This document shows positions 17,450 to 25,536 of a stretch of 64,000 bases of DNA, one piece after another. This stretch comes from Mycolicibacterium chlorophenolicum. Lineage in GTDB: Bacteria; Actinomycetota; Actinomycetes; Mycobacteriales; Mycobacteriaceae. The first letter of the stretch is position 1, and the number at the start of each line of letters is the position of its first letter. Made by a program: the position numbers and the translations under genes. The DNA lies in the NCBI RefSeq assembly GCF_001044235.1, contig NZ_JYNL01000009.1:1-64000 (forward strand), read 5' to 3'. Below the pieces are notes generated by a model that saw only the letters and a list, made by a program, of their open reading frames with translations, made no database searches and had not been told where the DNA came from.

Positions 17450-18130
17450 TCACCAACTGGCGAGGCCGGCTTGCATCAAGCACTCCGCATCCGACAGGTA
17501 CGCGGTCCTGAGGTCACTCGGTAGATCCATCCACCGCCGCCCGTGCCGATGCGCCAACACCGCTCCTATTGCCGCGGCCGTGCGGTCGCGCGCGACGGTT
17601 TGAGCCGCAGGAGGTGCCGACGAGGGGACCGGCGGCAGCGGCGAGCGCGCCTGCGCGACGGGTTCCCCGGTTTGAGCCGCGAAACGCCTCGACCAGAGAA
17701 TCCGCGCGGACTCCGACACCGACACCGCGATCGTCACCCAGGCATCCCACTCCTCGGGGTCGGCCTGCTCGATATGAGACGACGGATAGACGGCCGTATC
17801 GCGCCAATGGGGGTGTCTGGTGTTCAGGTAGGACATGAACCACTCCATGGAGCGATCGAATTCGAACACTTCGGCTTCCAGCGCCGGCGATACGGTGTCA
17901 CCGAGATTTGGATCCACCCAGTACGGGGTCATGCCCTGGTCGATCAGCGCATCGGCATCAGCGAGATACTCCACCTGCACCTCACCAGGCAGCGACACCC
18001 AACCGCTCCCGTGATTGCCCGCCAATCGTGCAGCAATAGATGCCCGTAGATCCTCGCGAGTCGACAGCGACTGGCGCCGCGCCATGTTCTCGGCACCGTC
18101 GATAGACGTGGCGTCGTCGGTCAACATCAT
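17450..18130 (-). CDS. Hypothetical protein with internal duplication
   Basis: 226 aa. An N-terminal segment (ARLAGNHGSGWVSLPGEVQV, then DADALIDQGM) is echoed at the C-terminus (GAVLAHRHGRRWMDLPSDLR, then DAECLMQAGL), so a roughly 40-residue unit is duplicated at both ends. The middle has aromatic and acidic residues (EVFEFDRSMEWFMSYL), followed by a Pro/Ala linker. The function is unknown. It may be cotranscribed with the hypothetical genes upstream. Confidence 0.65.
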   Translation of the reverse strand: MMLTDDATSIDGAENMARRQSLSTREDLRASIAARLAGNHGSGWVSLPGEVQVEYLADADALIDQGMTPYWVDPNLGDTVSPALEAEVFEFDRSMEWFMSYLNTRHPHWRDTAVYPSSHIEQADPEEWDAWVTIAVSVSESARILWSRRFAAQTGEPVAQARSPLPPVPSSAPPAAQTVARDRTAAAIGAVLAHRHGRRWMDLPSDLRTAYLSDAECLMQAGLASW

Positions 18131-18325
18131 CCCCCATAGCGGTCTCGGTCCGTGGTGGCGTGGAACATACCCCCGCCGCCGGACGCCGACGGGGACAAAC
18201 GCGTCACGCGACCGCCTTTCGTAAACACGCTCCCCACAACACAGCCTTCAGCGGTCGCCCTGCACGCCCACAGCGGCCAAGAACGACCGCCCCGTAACCG
18301 GCAACTCAGCCCGCTGCCTTGGCCC

Positions 18326-19216
18326 TCACGACGGACTGAGGAAGTACTGCTCGATACGCGCCCTCGTCCGCTCTCCCCAATCAGTCGACAAAGCCGACAT
18401 GAGGTTGTGCCAACGCCCCAGCCATAGCGCGTGAACAGCGGAAGGATCGCCCTCTTGATACGCCGGTGCAGCGGCCACCCAGCCGCGGGCGAGGCCCGCG
18501 GCTAGATCATCGACGATCCAGTACACCAGCTCGAGCCGGTCGTCAGTAGTCCGCGGCGGCGTGCCTGCCAGCCCATAGTAGGTCGCAGTTACACCGCTCA
18601 ACACGTATCCAGGAGCCTGCCCCGCATCGCTGATGAGGTCCGGAATCACCTCGGGCACTGCTGCAGCAACAGCAGCCAGCTTCGACACCCACACTTCGAG
18701 GTCGCCGTCGACCTCGTCATAACCCATCGCCGACGCCCGCTCCGGCAGATCCGCCACCCCACTGGGATCTGACGTCGCGTTGGCGGTCTCGACCCCCGCG
18801 TCGGTCACGGGTGCTGGCGGCACAGGTCCCTCCGCGGCGGTGACGTCGTCGATGTACGCCTCCCCCACAGCACCGATAAACGGGCTCGACAGGTCGACGA
18901 CCTCGTCGGGATTCAGAACGTAGGCCAGGTGAACCCGAAGCTGGCGGACACCCTGCAAGGTTTCACGCCCACCGGCCACGGCCACCGCGCGAACCCACAA
19001 GAACGGACCGTGCTCGTCGAAGTCCACCGACAGCGACGCATCGTCGGGGTGAGCATCCAGGGGAATGTGAAACCGCACCGGCCAGTCGAGCTCGACGATC
19101 CAGACCTGCCAGCCGTTGGGATCAGGCAAGCGGCGCGCCAGCGTCCCTAACACCGGGAGCTGGGCCGCCAACTCCGCCGGCCCGTCGTGCAGCGCACTGA
19201 CAGCGATTCTCACCAT
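18326..19216 (-). CDS. Hypothetical protein
   Basis: 296 aa starting at VRIAVSALHDGPAELAAQL (ATG at 19216); the extension to 19279 is unlikely. The N-terminal half is beta-rich with WQVWIVELDWPVRFHIPLD, the middle is low complexity (Pro/Ala/Thr), and the C-terminal half is helical with YWIVDDLAAGLARGWVAAAP. No signal peptide or known motif. A real gene by composition and length. Confidence 0.65.
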   Translation of the reverse strand: MVRIAVSALHDGPAELAAQLPVLGTLARRLPDPNGWQVWIVELDWPVRFHIPLDAHPDDASLSVDFDEHGPFLWVRAVAVAGGRETLQGVRQLRVHLAYVLNPDEVVDLSSPFIGAVGEAYIDDVTAAEGPVPPAPVTDAGVETANATSDPSGVADLPERASAMGYDEVDGDLEVWVSKLAAVAAAVPEVIPDLISDAGQAPGYVLSGVTATYYGLAGTPPRTTDDRLELVYWIVDDLAAGLARGWVAAAPAYQEGDPSAVHALWLGRWHNLMSALSTDWGERTRARIEQYFLSPS

Positions 19217-19297
19217 GGCCGTAACGTAGCAAGCTCGCCGCCATCGCGACGTTCGCTGATCACGCGTGCCGCCCCGCACCCCGCCACCAGCGGCCGG

Positions 19298-19717
19298 CTA
19301 CACCGGGAAGTCATGGATCGGCACGACATCGGGGGCACCCAAACCCACCAGGTCCGACGGCAACCGCGCGTCTCGGTGCCCCCTCGCCAGGCGCCCGTTG
19401 TTCAGATGGAACCGGCCCGTCGCAGCGTCGAACATCGCCGGCGACAGGTACCAGGTGACACCATCGGGCGTACCGAACCCACGAAGATACGACGTCGAAC
19501 TGCGGCCGGTATCCGCATCGATCGAGGTGACCTTGGTGGCCCAATCCACCGAAACCAGAGCGTAGAGCCGCTCGGGGGCATAGTCCGTCGGGCTCACCTC
19601 ATATCCCTCGACGAGAGCGTCCACCACCGTCCCCGGCTCCGGGTGCCGGGGGAACGAATGCACGTAACCCACCAGGATCAGTGACTCACCCTGATTCGTA
19701 CTCGCCTCATAAATCAT
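19298..19717 (-). CDS. Hypothetical protein
   Basis: 139 aa from the ATG at 19717 (MIYEASTNQGESLILVGYVH). Beta-rich, with segments such as ERLYALVSVDWATKVTSID and TWYLSPAMFDAATGRFHL. No family recognised. It lies between two other hypothetical genes on the same strand. Confidence 0.6.
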   Translation of the reverse strand: MIYEASTNQGESLILVGYVHSFPRHPEPGTVVDALVEGYEVSPTDYAPERLYALVSVDWATKVTSIDADTGRSSTSYLRGFGTPDGVTWYLSPAMFDAATGRFHLNNGRLARGHRDARLPSDLVGLGAPDVVPIHDFPV

Positions 19718-19783
19718 CGCTTGATTCCCCAATCTGCATGTGCTCTGCCATGACCGACCCGGCGCCCTGCGGCCCACCCTGGG

Positions 19784-19984
19784 TCAGCCCAGCCTCACGG
19801 GCCGGCCCAGCGCGCTGAGTAGCGAGCCGACCGCGGCGGACAACTCTGCGGCCTCACGTCCCGCTGCGGTCTGCACGTCATCGGGATCGGCGGCCCGTTC
19901 GTAGGCCACGTGGAGCCTGGCGAGATCATCGAGACGACAGTCGATTTCGCCCCCGAATGACCCCGCGCCACTGATCTGAGCCAT
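19784..19984 (-). CDS. Small hypothetical protein
   Basis: 66 aa from the ATG at 19984. It is acidic and helical (DLARLHVAYERAADPDDVQT) with an Ala-rich end. A GGGGATTGG lies upstream. Longer in-frame extensions to 20275 are Arg/Cys-rich and look non-coding. Function unknown. Confidence 0.5.
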   Translation of the reverse strand: MAQISGAGSFGGEIDCRLDDLARLHVAYERAADPDDVQTAAGREAAELSAAVGSLLSALGRPVRLG

Positions 19985-20406
19985 GCGCCACCAATCCCCT
20001 ACACCATCTGCAATGCCTACCCACAGAAGGTCACCCGCCCGAGCCGTCCCGCGCCTCCCCGGCGTGGGACGGCTGCACCATATCCACGCCCAGTGCTCAT
20101 CAAGCGCGCACGACACGTCAACCACGCCAAAACTTCTCGCCGCCCGCGTCGTTCCCCTGCAGCAGGTCCTATCGAGGGCATCACTGCCCACCCTGGGGCG
20201 CACCCTCCGCACGCCCGGCGACGGGCACCCACGCAACCCCTCGCAGGGTCGATCCCCAACAAACTGCTCCGACACGCACGCACCTCAAGCACCAGGTCTT
20301 CACCCAGTGCCAGGCTCGCCTCTGAGGCAACCAAAGGACTGCCGACCTCGGATCCACACATCCTCTCGGCGCGCGCCTGTTCTTCTTCCCTGATGGGGGT
20401 ATCACC
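19985..20406. other. Stretch without a confident gene
   Basis: The open frames here on both strands are basic and Pro/Arg-rich, as expected of high-GC non-coding DNA. A GGGGGTATC at the right end is the ribosome binding site of the hydrolase gene. Confidence 0.4.
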
Positions 20407-21318
20407 GTGAATAACCCAGTTCTGCAACGGATCCGCGCAACCGATGGAACGGAGCTGGCTTACCGTCAGATCGGGCCGCCCACTGCTCCCCTCACCGTTG
20501 TGTTCTTACACGGCTTCTGTTTGACGATGGACGCCTGGTTACCTCAGGCGCGTCACTTGAGTGCCGCCCTCGGAAACACCGCCCGGCTGGTGCTCTATGA
20601 CCACCGCGGGCACGGCCACTCCGATGTCCCCGCTGACTACGCGACCTACACACTCGCGCAACTCGGCGACGATCTTGCCTCGATCATTACCGCACTGAGC
20701 CCCGACCGACCCGTTGTGCTCGTCGGCCATTCCATGGGCGGCATGGCCGCACTCGCATTCGCAGCGCGTCACCCCGAGATGGTCCGCCAAATCGCCGGCA
20801 TTGCCCTTATCTCCACCGCGGCAGGGCGACTCGATACCTGCGGCTTGGGCCGCGCACTAGCCACACCGGCGGTACCTCTCATGCAGTACTGCACACGCCT
20901 GGCACCCGGCATCGCCACTCGGATGTGGGCCCTTGCCCGCAACACCATCGCCCCGCTGATGGGGGTTCCCGTCACCGCCAACCAGGCACTGCACGCCAAC
21001 CAAGCATGTTGCCGCATGATCAGTCGCACCCCCATCACCACCATCGCTGGACTACTGACCACGTTCCGCACACACGACGAGACAGCCGCGCTTCCGAGCC
21101 TGGCACACCTGCCAGCATTCGTGGCGTGCGGCAGCGACGACAAGATCACACCACTACAGCATTCGCTCGACCTCGCCGCGGCGCTCCCCGGTGCTGACTT
21201 CCTGCAAGTGCCGGGCGCAGGACACATGCTCGAACTCGAACGCCCACAACAGGTCAACGCCGGCCTGCTACGGCTCGTCGCACGCGCCCAGAACAACCGC
21301 GTCATGGCACACGCCTAA
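20407..21318 (+). CDS. Alpha/beta-hydrolase
   Basis: 303 aa, GTG start with GGGGG 8 bases upstream. Alpha/beta-hydrolase signatures are clear: VVFLHGFCLT (oxyanion HG), LVLYDHRGHGHSD, the nucleophile elbow VLVGHSMGGM (Ser about residue 110), the acid in AFVACGSDDKITP (Asp about 243) and the catalytic His in VPGAGHMLELERP (about 276). It has a helical lid region at about 145-220. The substrate is unknown; related proteins are esterases, lipases or hydrolases of small molecules. No signal peptide, so probably cytoplasmic. A 55-aa gene follows. Confidence 0.88.
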   Translation: MNNPVLQRIRATDGTELAYRQIGPPTAPLTVVFLHGFCLTMDAWLPQARHLSAALGNTARLVLYDHRGHGHSDVPADYATYTLAQLGDDLASIITALSPDRPVVLVGHSMGGMAALAFAARHPEMVRQIAGIALISTAAGRLDTCGLGRALATPAVPLMQYCTRLAPGIATRMWALARNTIAPLMGVPVTANQALHANQACCRMISRTPITTIAGLLTTFRTHDETAALPSLAHLPAFVACGSDDKITPLQHSLDLAAALPGADFLQVPGAGHMLELERPQQVNAGLLRLVARAQNNRVMAHA

Positions 21319-21346
21319 CCCCGTCACAGGATAGAGGTTCGCCCAG

Positions 21347-21514
21347 ATGTACACCGACGACATGGATTTGGAACAGGCACACCAGTGGAGCGCTCAACTC
21401 CAACGTCAGCTCGACGATCCCGCACCTCAACCCAGCTCACGACGACAGCAGATTCTCCAGGACCTCGAAGACGTCACCGAGCGCATCGCCTACCTCACCT
21501 CGACCCACTACTAA
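21347..21514 (+). CDS. Small helical protein downstream of the hydrolase
   Basis: 55 aa, very Gln/Asp/Leu-rich and helical (DMDLEQAHQWSAQLQRQLDD, then QQILQDLEDVTERIAYL). AGAGG lies upstream of the ATG. It starts 28 bases after the hydrolase stop, so the two are likely one transcript. A coiled-coil or dimer-forming peptide is probable. Function unknown. Confidence 0.5.
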   Translation: MYTDDMDLEQAHQWSAQLQRQLDDPAPQPSSRRQQILQDLEDVTERIAYLTSTHY

Positions 21515-21529
21515 GACAAACTCGGTACC

Positions 21530-22054
21530 CTAGGGATCGCCGATAGCATCCACCGCGGCGTTGAAGTACGCGTCACTCGCATTATCGGTGCACTGCCAGT
21601 AGACGCACCCGGAACGGGCACCCATTACGTGGTCGTAAACATTGCCTGCGGCAACAGCTTTGGCGATGCTCTCTGCGTTCGGATAGTGAACGCGTTCCAC
21701 AACGCCGAGCCGTTCCAGCGCCAGGAGCTGCGGCCGAAGTTGCGGCCCCTTCGGCCCGGGCGTCTCCCAACACCAGGCTGGACAGTGTGGGTAAACGCCA
21801 CCAGCGCGACCTGACCAGTCCGGGCACACCGGACCGCGCGGACTGTTGCAGTTGCGGCCGCCATCAGCGACGCGCACGATGATCTCGGGCGTCGGCAAAG
21901 GGACCTCGGCGGCTTCCAGGACCGACACGATCAACGCGCGTAGCGCAACCGAACGCGCAGCCGGCCTACCCACCGCGTCCCTCCAGCCCACCACCACCTC
22001 CGCCAGCAGACTCCATCGCTTCGCGTCCCCCACAGCCATGTTGCAACACGACAA
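21530..22054 (-). CDS. Hypothetical Cys/Trp-containing protein
   Basis: 174 aa, probably from the TTG at 22054 (or the ATG at 22039). The N-terminal half is helical and may be winged-helix-like (ALRALIVSVLEAAEVPLPTP). The middle has CNSPRGPVCPDW and HCPAWCWETPG, a likely metal-binding cluster. The end is AGNVYDHVMGARSGCVYWQC. It follows the gene at 22058-22639 with only 3 bases between, so it belongs to the same minus-strand operon. No family recognised. Confidence 0.6.
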   Translation of the reverse strand: MSCCNMAVGDAKRWSLLAEVVVGWRDAVGRPAARSVALRALIVSVLEAAEVPLPTPEIIVRVADGGRNCNSPRGPVCPDWSGRAGGVYPHCPAWCWETPGPKGPQLRPQLLALERLGVVERVHYPNAESIAKAVAAGNVYDHVMGARSGCVYWQCTDNASDAYFNAAVDAIGDP

Positions 22055-22057
22055 CCC

Positions 22058-22639
22058 CTACGCCTTGGCCTCGTACCCCAAAACCGTTCGGCAACTGGGA
22101 CACAGCGTCTTGATCCGACCGTACTGCGGCCCGGTGGATAGCGAACCCTCCGCTCCGCACCGCTCACAGATCGTGGCCGATCGGCGTTCAGCTTCGGCAA
22201 TCAAGGCCTCGAACTCCGCACGCACAGCGTCGTTGTCGGTGTGTGCGTAGTACCGAAGGGTCGCGAATTTCTCTTTGGCCTGATGTAGCACGTAGTCGGG
22301 ATCCAGCGCCGCCAATCCGGCGTCGAGGGCCGCTAGCAGCGGATACCAGCCTGCATCGCAGGACACCCATCGGCCCCATCGTTCTGGAATGCGCAGCAGA
22401 ATGGCAATGAGCGCCTCCAAGTAGGGCCCGGCGTCACTCGGTAGGTGCAGACTGTCGCGGACCTGCTCGAGATCCAGGTTGAGTTGGGCCAGCTGCCGGG
22501 TGTAGGCCGTCACGCCGGCGTCGTCGATCGTTCCGGCTGCGAGTCCGCGCATGAGGTCATCGAGCGCGGTCCGCGCTGCCGCCCAGCGGGCCTGGTCACG
22601 TTCGGTCAGCGCGTCGACCTCGTCCCCGTCGCCATTCAT
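22058..22639 (-). CDS. Hypothetical protein with C-terminal zinc ribbon
   Basis: 193 aa. The N-terminal 80 residues are helical and acidic. The middle has WVSCDAGWYPLLAALDAGLA and DPDYVLHQAKEKFATLRYY, a pattern common in actinophage and actinobacterial proteins of unknown function. The C-terminus has ICERCGAEGS and LCPSCRT, two CxxC knuckles that form a zinc ribbon. Its ATG overlaps the stop of the upstream 89-aa gene (ATGA), and 21530-22054 follows after 3 bases, so the three are coupled. Confidence 0.7.
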   Translation of the reverse strand: MNGDGDEVDALTERDQARWAAARTALDDLMRGLAAGTIDDAGVTAYTRQLAQLNLDLEQVRDSLHLPSDAGPYLEALIAILLRIPERWGRWVSCDAGWYPLLAALDAGLAALDPDYVLHQAKEKFATLRYYAHTDNDAVRAEFEALIAEAERRSATICERCGAEGSLSTGPQYGRIKTLCPSCRTVLGYEAKA

Positions 22640-22905
22640 CGCAATCGATCCCCCTCTCCGGCCGCGGTGACCATCGCCCGCCGCTGGTCCGTCGCGCTGC
22701 CGACCCTAAGTCGGACACGCTGCTGTCCCGCGGATCGACGCTGATCGAGGCATAGAATCTTCACCCGCTGTTCTCGAGGCACCGCCGGCCGCTCCGCCGA
22801 GGCGCACCCGGCCGCCCGGCCGCACGTCGTCGATGGGGAGTTTCCCGCGACCGGGCCGAGCACCACCCCGGGGGTGAACACGCCGCCGACCGTCTTCCCC
22901 GACAT
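22636..22905 (-). CDS. Small hypothetical protein, first of a three-gene operon
   Basis: 89 aa from the ATG at 22905 with GGGGAG upstream. It starts SGKTVGGVFTPGVVLGPVAG and ends in a basic, Gln-rich region. No family. Its stop overlaps the start of the zinc-ribbon gene, so the two are translationally coupled. Confidence 0.5.
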   Translation of the reverse strand: MSGKTVGGVFTPGVVLGPVAGNSPSTTCGRAAGCASAERPAVPREQRVKILCLDQRRSAGQQRVRLRVGSATDQRRAMVTAAGEGDRLR

Positions 22906-23025
22906 TCTCGCTCCCCAAAAGTGTCGGTCGCCATGCGCGCCGACTAACCGGCCAACAATTCCTCTGCGCACAACGCGTAGCACGCATCAGCGGAGCTATC
23001 GATCAACATCGGGACGGCGGCGACC

Positions 23026-23250
23026 ATGCAGACACCATCAGACAAGCTTGCTGAGGCTCGTTCCTCGCTTCATCTCGCCGTCGCCGCGGCGGACGATCCC
23101 GACTATCGGCGCCAACACGCTCACCACGCATCGACCCTCGCCGCTGATGTGGTGCTGTCGAGCGATTCGAGTCCCGAGCAGAAACGTACCGCAGCCTTGT
23201 ATCTGGATGAGGCGCTGGCAATGGAATCGCAGGCGCCGCAAGAGCACTGA
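23026..23250 (+). CDS. Small helical hypothetical protein
   Basis: 74 aa with a repeating helical, Ala/Asp/His-rich composition (KLAEARSSLHLAVAAADDPD, then QKRTAALYLDEALAMES). It may form a helical hairpin. It heads a short plus-strand run with two small Cys-containing genes. Function unknown. Confidence 0.55.
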   Translation: MQTPSDKLAEARSSLHLAVAAADDPDYRRQHAHHASTLAADVVLSSDSSPEQKRTAALYLDEALAMESQAPQEH

Positions 23251-23288
23251 GCGATGCTCTCCATGACGTCGTAGCGGCGGAGTGTCTG

Positions 23289-23453
23289 ATGGCCTTGGTG
23301 TTGAGCGCCGCCCGCGATCAGTGCGGGGCGCAAGCGGAGTGGACAGCTGCGGTGCGCCACGGGAACGTCGACGTCGACGGAAATCCCGTCGACGATGGGT
23401 GGTCCTGTGACCTCGACGGCGAGTTCTGCCCGGCCTGCGCGACTGCCCGATGA
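23289..23453 (+). CDS. Small Cys-containing hypothetical protein
   Basis: 54 aa (MALVLSAARDQCGAQAEW, later GWSCDLDGEFCPACATAR). Four Cys, the last three as C..FCPAC, suggest a small metal-binding fold. Its stop overlaps the ATG of the next gene (ATGA). Too short for usual gene calling, but the overlap with the next small zinc-like gene supports it. Confidence 0.5.
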   Translation: MALVLSAARDQCGAQAEWTAAVRHGNVDVDGNPVDDGWSCDLDGEFCPACATAR

Positions 23454-23620
23454 CGTTCGCCAAGTGCTGCTGGCGGTGCGGGCGGTGGGGCACTCACCAG
23501 TTCCGGCCGTCCAGCTTCAATGACTGCGGGCAAGGCCGCGAGTGGGAATGCGCCAATGACCACGCATGCCGCGTCCGGGCCGAAACCACAGCTGCTCTAA
23601 CATCTTCCGCGCAACAATGA
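23450..23620 (+). CDS. Small zinc-finger-like protein
   Basis: 56 aa with CCWRCGRWGTHQFRPSS, then DCGQGREWEC and DHACR. Six Cys and two His in a short chain make zinc binding very likely. It is coupled by ATGA to 23289-23453. A small regulator or nucleic-acid-binding protein is possible, but the function is unknown. Confidence 0.55.
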   Translation: MTFAKCCWRCGRWGTHQFRPSSFNDCGQGREWECANDHACRVRAETTAALTSSAQQ

Positions 23621-23763
23621 CATGCGGAGCACCCGCAGATCATGCGATGGCCTGACGACTAACACCGTTTGGCTGACCACGTGCCGATCTCGCGCGGCCC
23701 AGGCGCAGTCGATCAAAGTGGTTGCTTGACAGAGGTGACCGTCTAGCCCCGTCCGGTTCCGTT

Positions 23764-23910
23764 TCAGAACGGGACGGCTGAGCAGTAGTCACAGTCGAGG
23801 CAGACCTGCACAACCAGGTGCGGTCCAGGTCTCTCGATGCGAGGCGCGTCGAAGGGGTTGGCGATGTCGAGATCGCCGCAGTCGTCGCCACCGCATTGCG
23901 GGCAGATCAT
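23764..23910 (-). CDS. Small zinc-ribbon-like protein
   Basis: 48 aa, starting ICPQCGGDDCGDLDIANPFD and ending VQVCLDCDYCSAVPF. Two CxxC pairs and extra Cys fit a zinc ribbon. A GGGAAGTGG precedes the ATG at 23910, so the longer frame to 24027 is rejected. It lies 11 bases after the winged-helix gene at 23922-24170 and is probably cotranscribed. Confidence 0.55.
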   Translation of the reverse strand: MICPQCGGDDCGDLDIANPFDAPRIERPGPHLVVQVCLDCDYCSAVPF

Positions 23911-23921
23911 CCACTTCCCGA

Positions 23922-24170
23922 TCACAACTCGCGATCGGCGACGTGATCGCGGCCAGCCGGTGTCAGGTGATACAGAAAGGCGGTCGACGCTGGCCGGTGT
24001 CGCCGCTCGATCAGGCCCTTGCGGCACAGCGCCGCCAGTAACGACGACACATCATTGGCATCGTGACCGCCGACGTCCATCGGACGGAACCATTCGTCGG
24101 GATCGAATCCAGCGCGTTGAACCTGGCCGAGCATCCACGCCTGATTGGGTGTCAATTTGAGATCGGCCAT
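23922..24170 (-). CDS. Small winged-helix DNA-binding protein
   Basis: 82 aa. It has the pattern of a winged helix: LTPNQAWMLGQVQRAGFDPD, DVSSLLAALCRKGLIERRHR (recognition helix and turn) and FLYHLTPAGRDHV (wing). It is similar in layout to MarR/PadR-like small regulators of phages and plasmids. No effector domain. Followed by a zinc-ribbon gene. Confidence 0.65.
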   Translation of the reverse strand: MADLKLTPNQAWMLGQVQRAGFDPDEWFRPMDVGGHDANDVSSLLAALCRKGLIERRHRPASTAFLYHLTPAGRDHVADREL

Positions 24171-24209
24171 AGCCTCCTCGTTTCGTCGTCGACGTCGACG
24201 CGGCAGCGG

Positions 24210-24422
24210 CTACCCGCGATCAATCATTCGCCCGTGCCCGTCGACCTGGACTTCGACGCCGTTGTAGTCGAAGTGTCGAAACCGGGCTTCCTGATAGGTG
24301 TAGGTCCCACGGTCAACCGGCGGCTCCGACACGTCGACCGTGTGATAGAGCACCTTGTGCGCACGTCCGTACACACACGGCCCCAACTCCGAGTGCGTCC
24401 ACGGGCACGAGATCACCGACAT
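24210..24422 (-). CDS. Small hypothetical protein
   Basis: 70 aa from the ATG at 24422, preceded by the strong GAAGGAGG. It starts SVISCPWTHSELGPCVYGRA and has a beta-rich middle (RGTYTYQEARFRHFDYNGVE). The longer open frame to 24614 would add one hydrophobic helix, but the ribosome binding site favours the short form. No known family. Confidence 0.55.
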   Translation of the reverse strand: MSVISCPWTHSELGPCVYGRAHKVLYHTVDVSEPPVDRGTYTYQEARFRHFDYNGVEVQVDGHGRMIDRG

Positions 24423-24726
24423 GCGTCCTCCTTCGGTCGGCCACGCCGCGAATAGCGCTGCTGTGACTGTCCGTCGTATATCTCTCGCCTGGCGTTTGAT
24501 CACAACGACGACCATCCAGCTGACCTGTATCGCAATCGCGGCGTTTCCCATGGTGGCGGCCCCGAGCGCCATCTCCGGCCATCTCGGGCGTGTCGGCACC
24601 ACTTTGTCGCCCATCGCCCAGAGCTACACGCACGCACGACGTGGCGATACTCCAGGACCGCGCCCCAGCCGTTTAACCTCGATGGGCAGGTGAGGCGATG
24701 TCGACGAATCGGTCGGGGGTGAAGCT
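24423..24726. other. Stretch upstream of the split membrane protein gene
   Basis: The only candidate is an in-frame extension of the 24210 gene with one hydrophobic helix (24423-24614), which I do not favour. The 3' part should hold the promoter of the membrane protein gene at 24727, but I see no clear -10. Confidence 0.4.
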
Positions 24727-25443
24727 GTGACGGGCGGGGACGCTGCAGAGGGCGCTTTCGGCGGCGCCGACGCCACCGGAGACGGCATCGACGGACCGGA
24801 CACCGCACCTATTCCGCTGCCACCGGCATCACCATTCACACCGTTTTCATGGACCGCCATATCCCCGACTTCCCCGCCCGATGGCGCGCCACCCCACGAC
24901 GACGAGCACCACTCCCAGGTCAGCCAGCCGCCCGCGACGACGATCGACGCCACTCCTCCCCAGCGCCCCGAGCCCGGCTACGGCCACACCCCGGTCCGCG
25001 GGGAGGACCGCTTCGCACGGCAAGCATCCCCGTTTACGCCTTCCCCACCGGCGGGCCGCCGGCGCACTCGCATCGCCCTGGCGATCGCGGCCGCGGCGGT
25101 CATCGCAGTAGCGATCGTCACAGTGGCCGTCAGCACCAGCGACGGCGGCGGCCATGACGGCCAGAGCGACACTGCCAGCGCCAGCAATGAATCCCACCAG
25201 CGTGACGACACGGCGGAGACCAAGCTACGCACCCTGCTGCCGCCCGGTTACGAACCCTCAGCGTGCACAGCGGTCGATCCCGAAGGCAACGCGACGGCCA
25301 CAATCCGATGCACCGCCAACACAGACTCAGGCGGCCCACAGTCGGCAATCTTTTCACTGTTCGGCGACGCGGCCGCCCTGCGCGCCGCATTCACCAGGGC
25401 GACGGCTGACAACTCTGTGGTGGTGTGCCCGGGCAACATCCAA
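24727..25443 (+). pseudogene. N-terminal half of a split single-pass membrane protein gene
   Basis: Residues 1-239 of a mycobacterial membrane protein, starting at GTG 24727. A Pro/Ser/Thr-rich cytoplasmic part (1-110) and a Thr/Arg-rich stop are followed by a membrane segment at about 113-135. The start of an outer domain follows with two Cys pairs (SACTAVDPEG, TIRCTANTD, VVVCPGNIQ). The coding frame ends in 19 foreign codons, with a stop at 25500. The expected continuation begins at 40554 and completes the outer domain, a type that resembles domains attached to mycobacterial Ser/Thr kinases. The mobile element 25444-40553 disrupts it. Confidence 0.75.
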
Positions 25444-25459
25444 ACTCCCGTTCTCTGCC

Positions 25460-25473
25460 CGACAGGTGTGTCG
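25460..25473. repeat. Left-end palindrome of the mobile element
   Basis: CGACA-GGTG-TGTCG, 16 bases inside the left junction at 25443/25444. The same half-sites occur at the right end with a shorter spacer. A likely recombinase binding site. Confidence 0.55.
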
Positions 25474-25536
25474 AGCGCGCTAGCGGAGGTGCGTACGTGA
25501 TGATGGTGCTCTGGTCGTGAGGTAGGAGGGCCCAGG

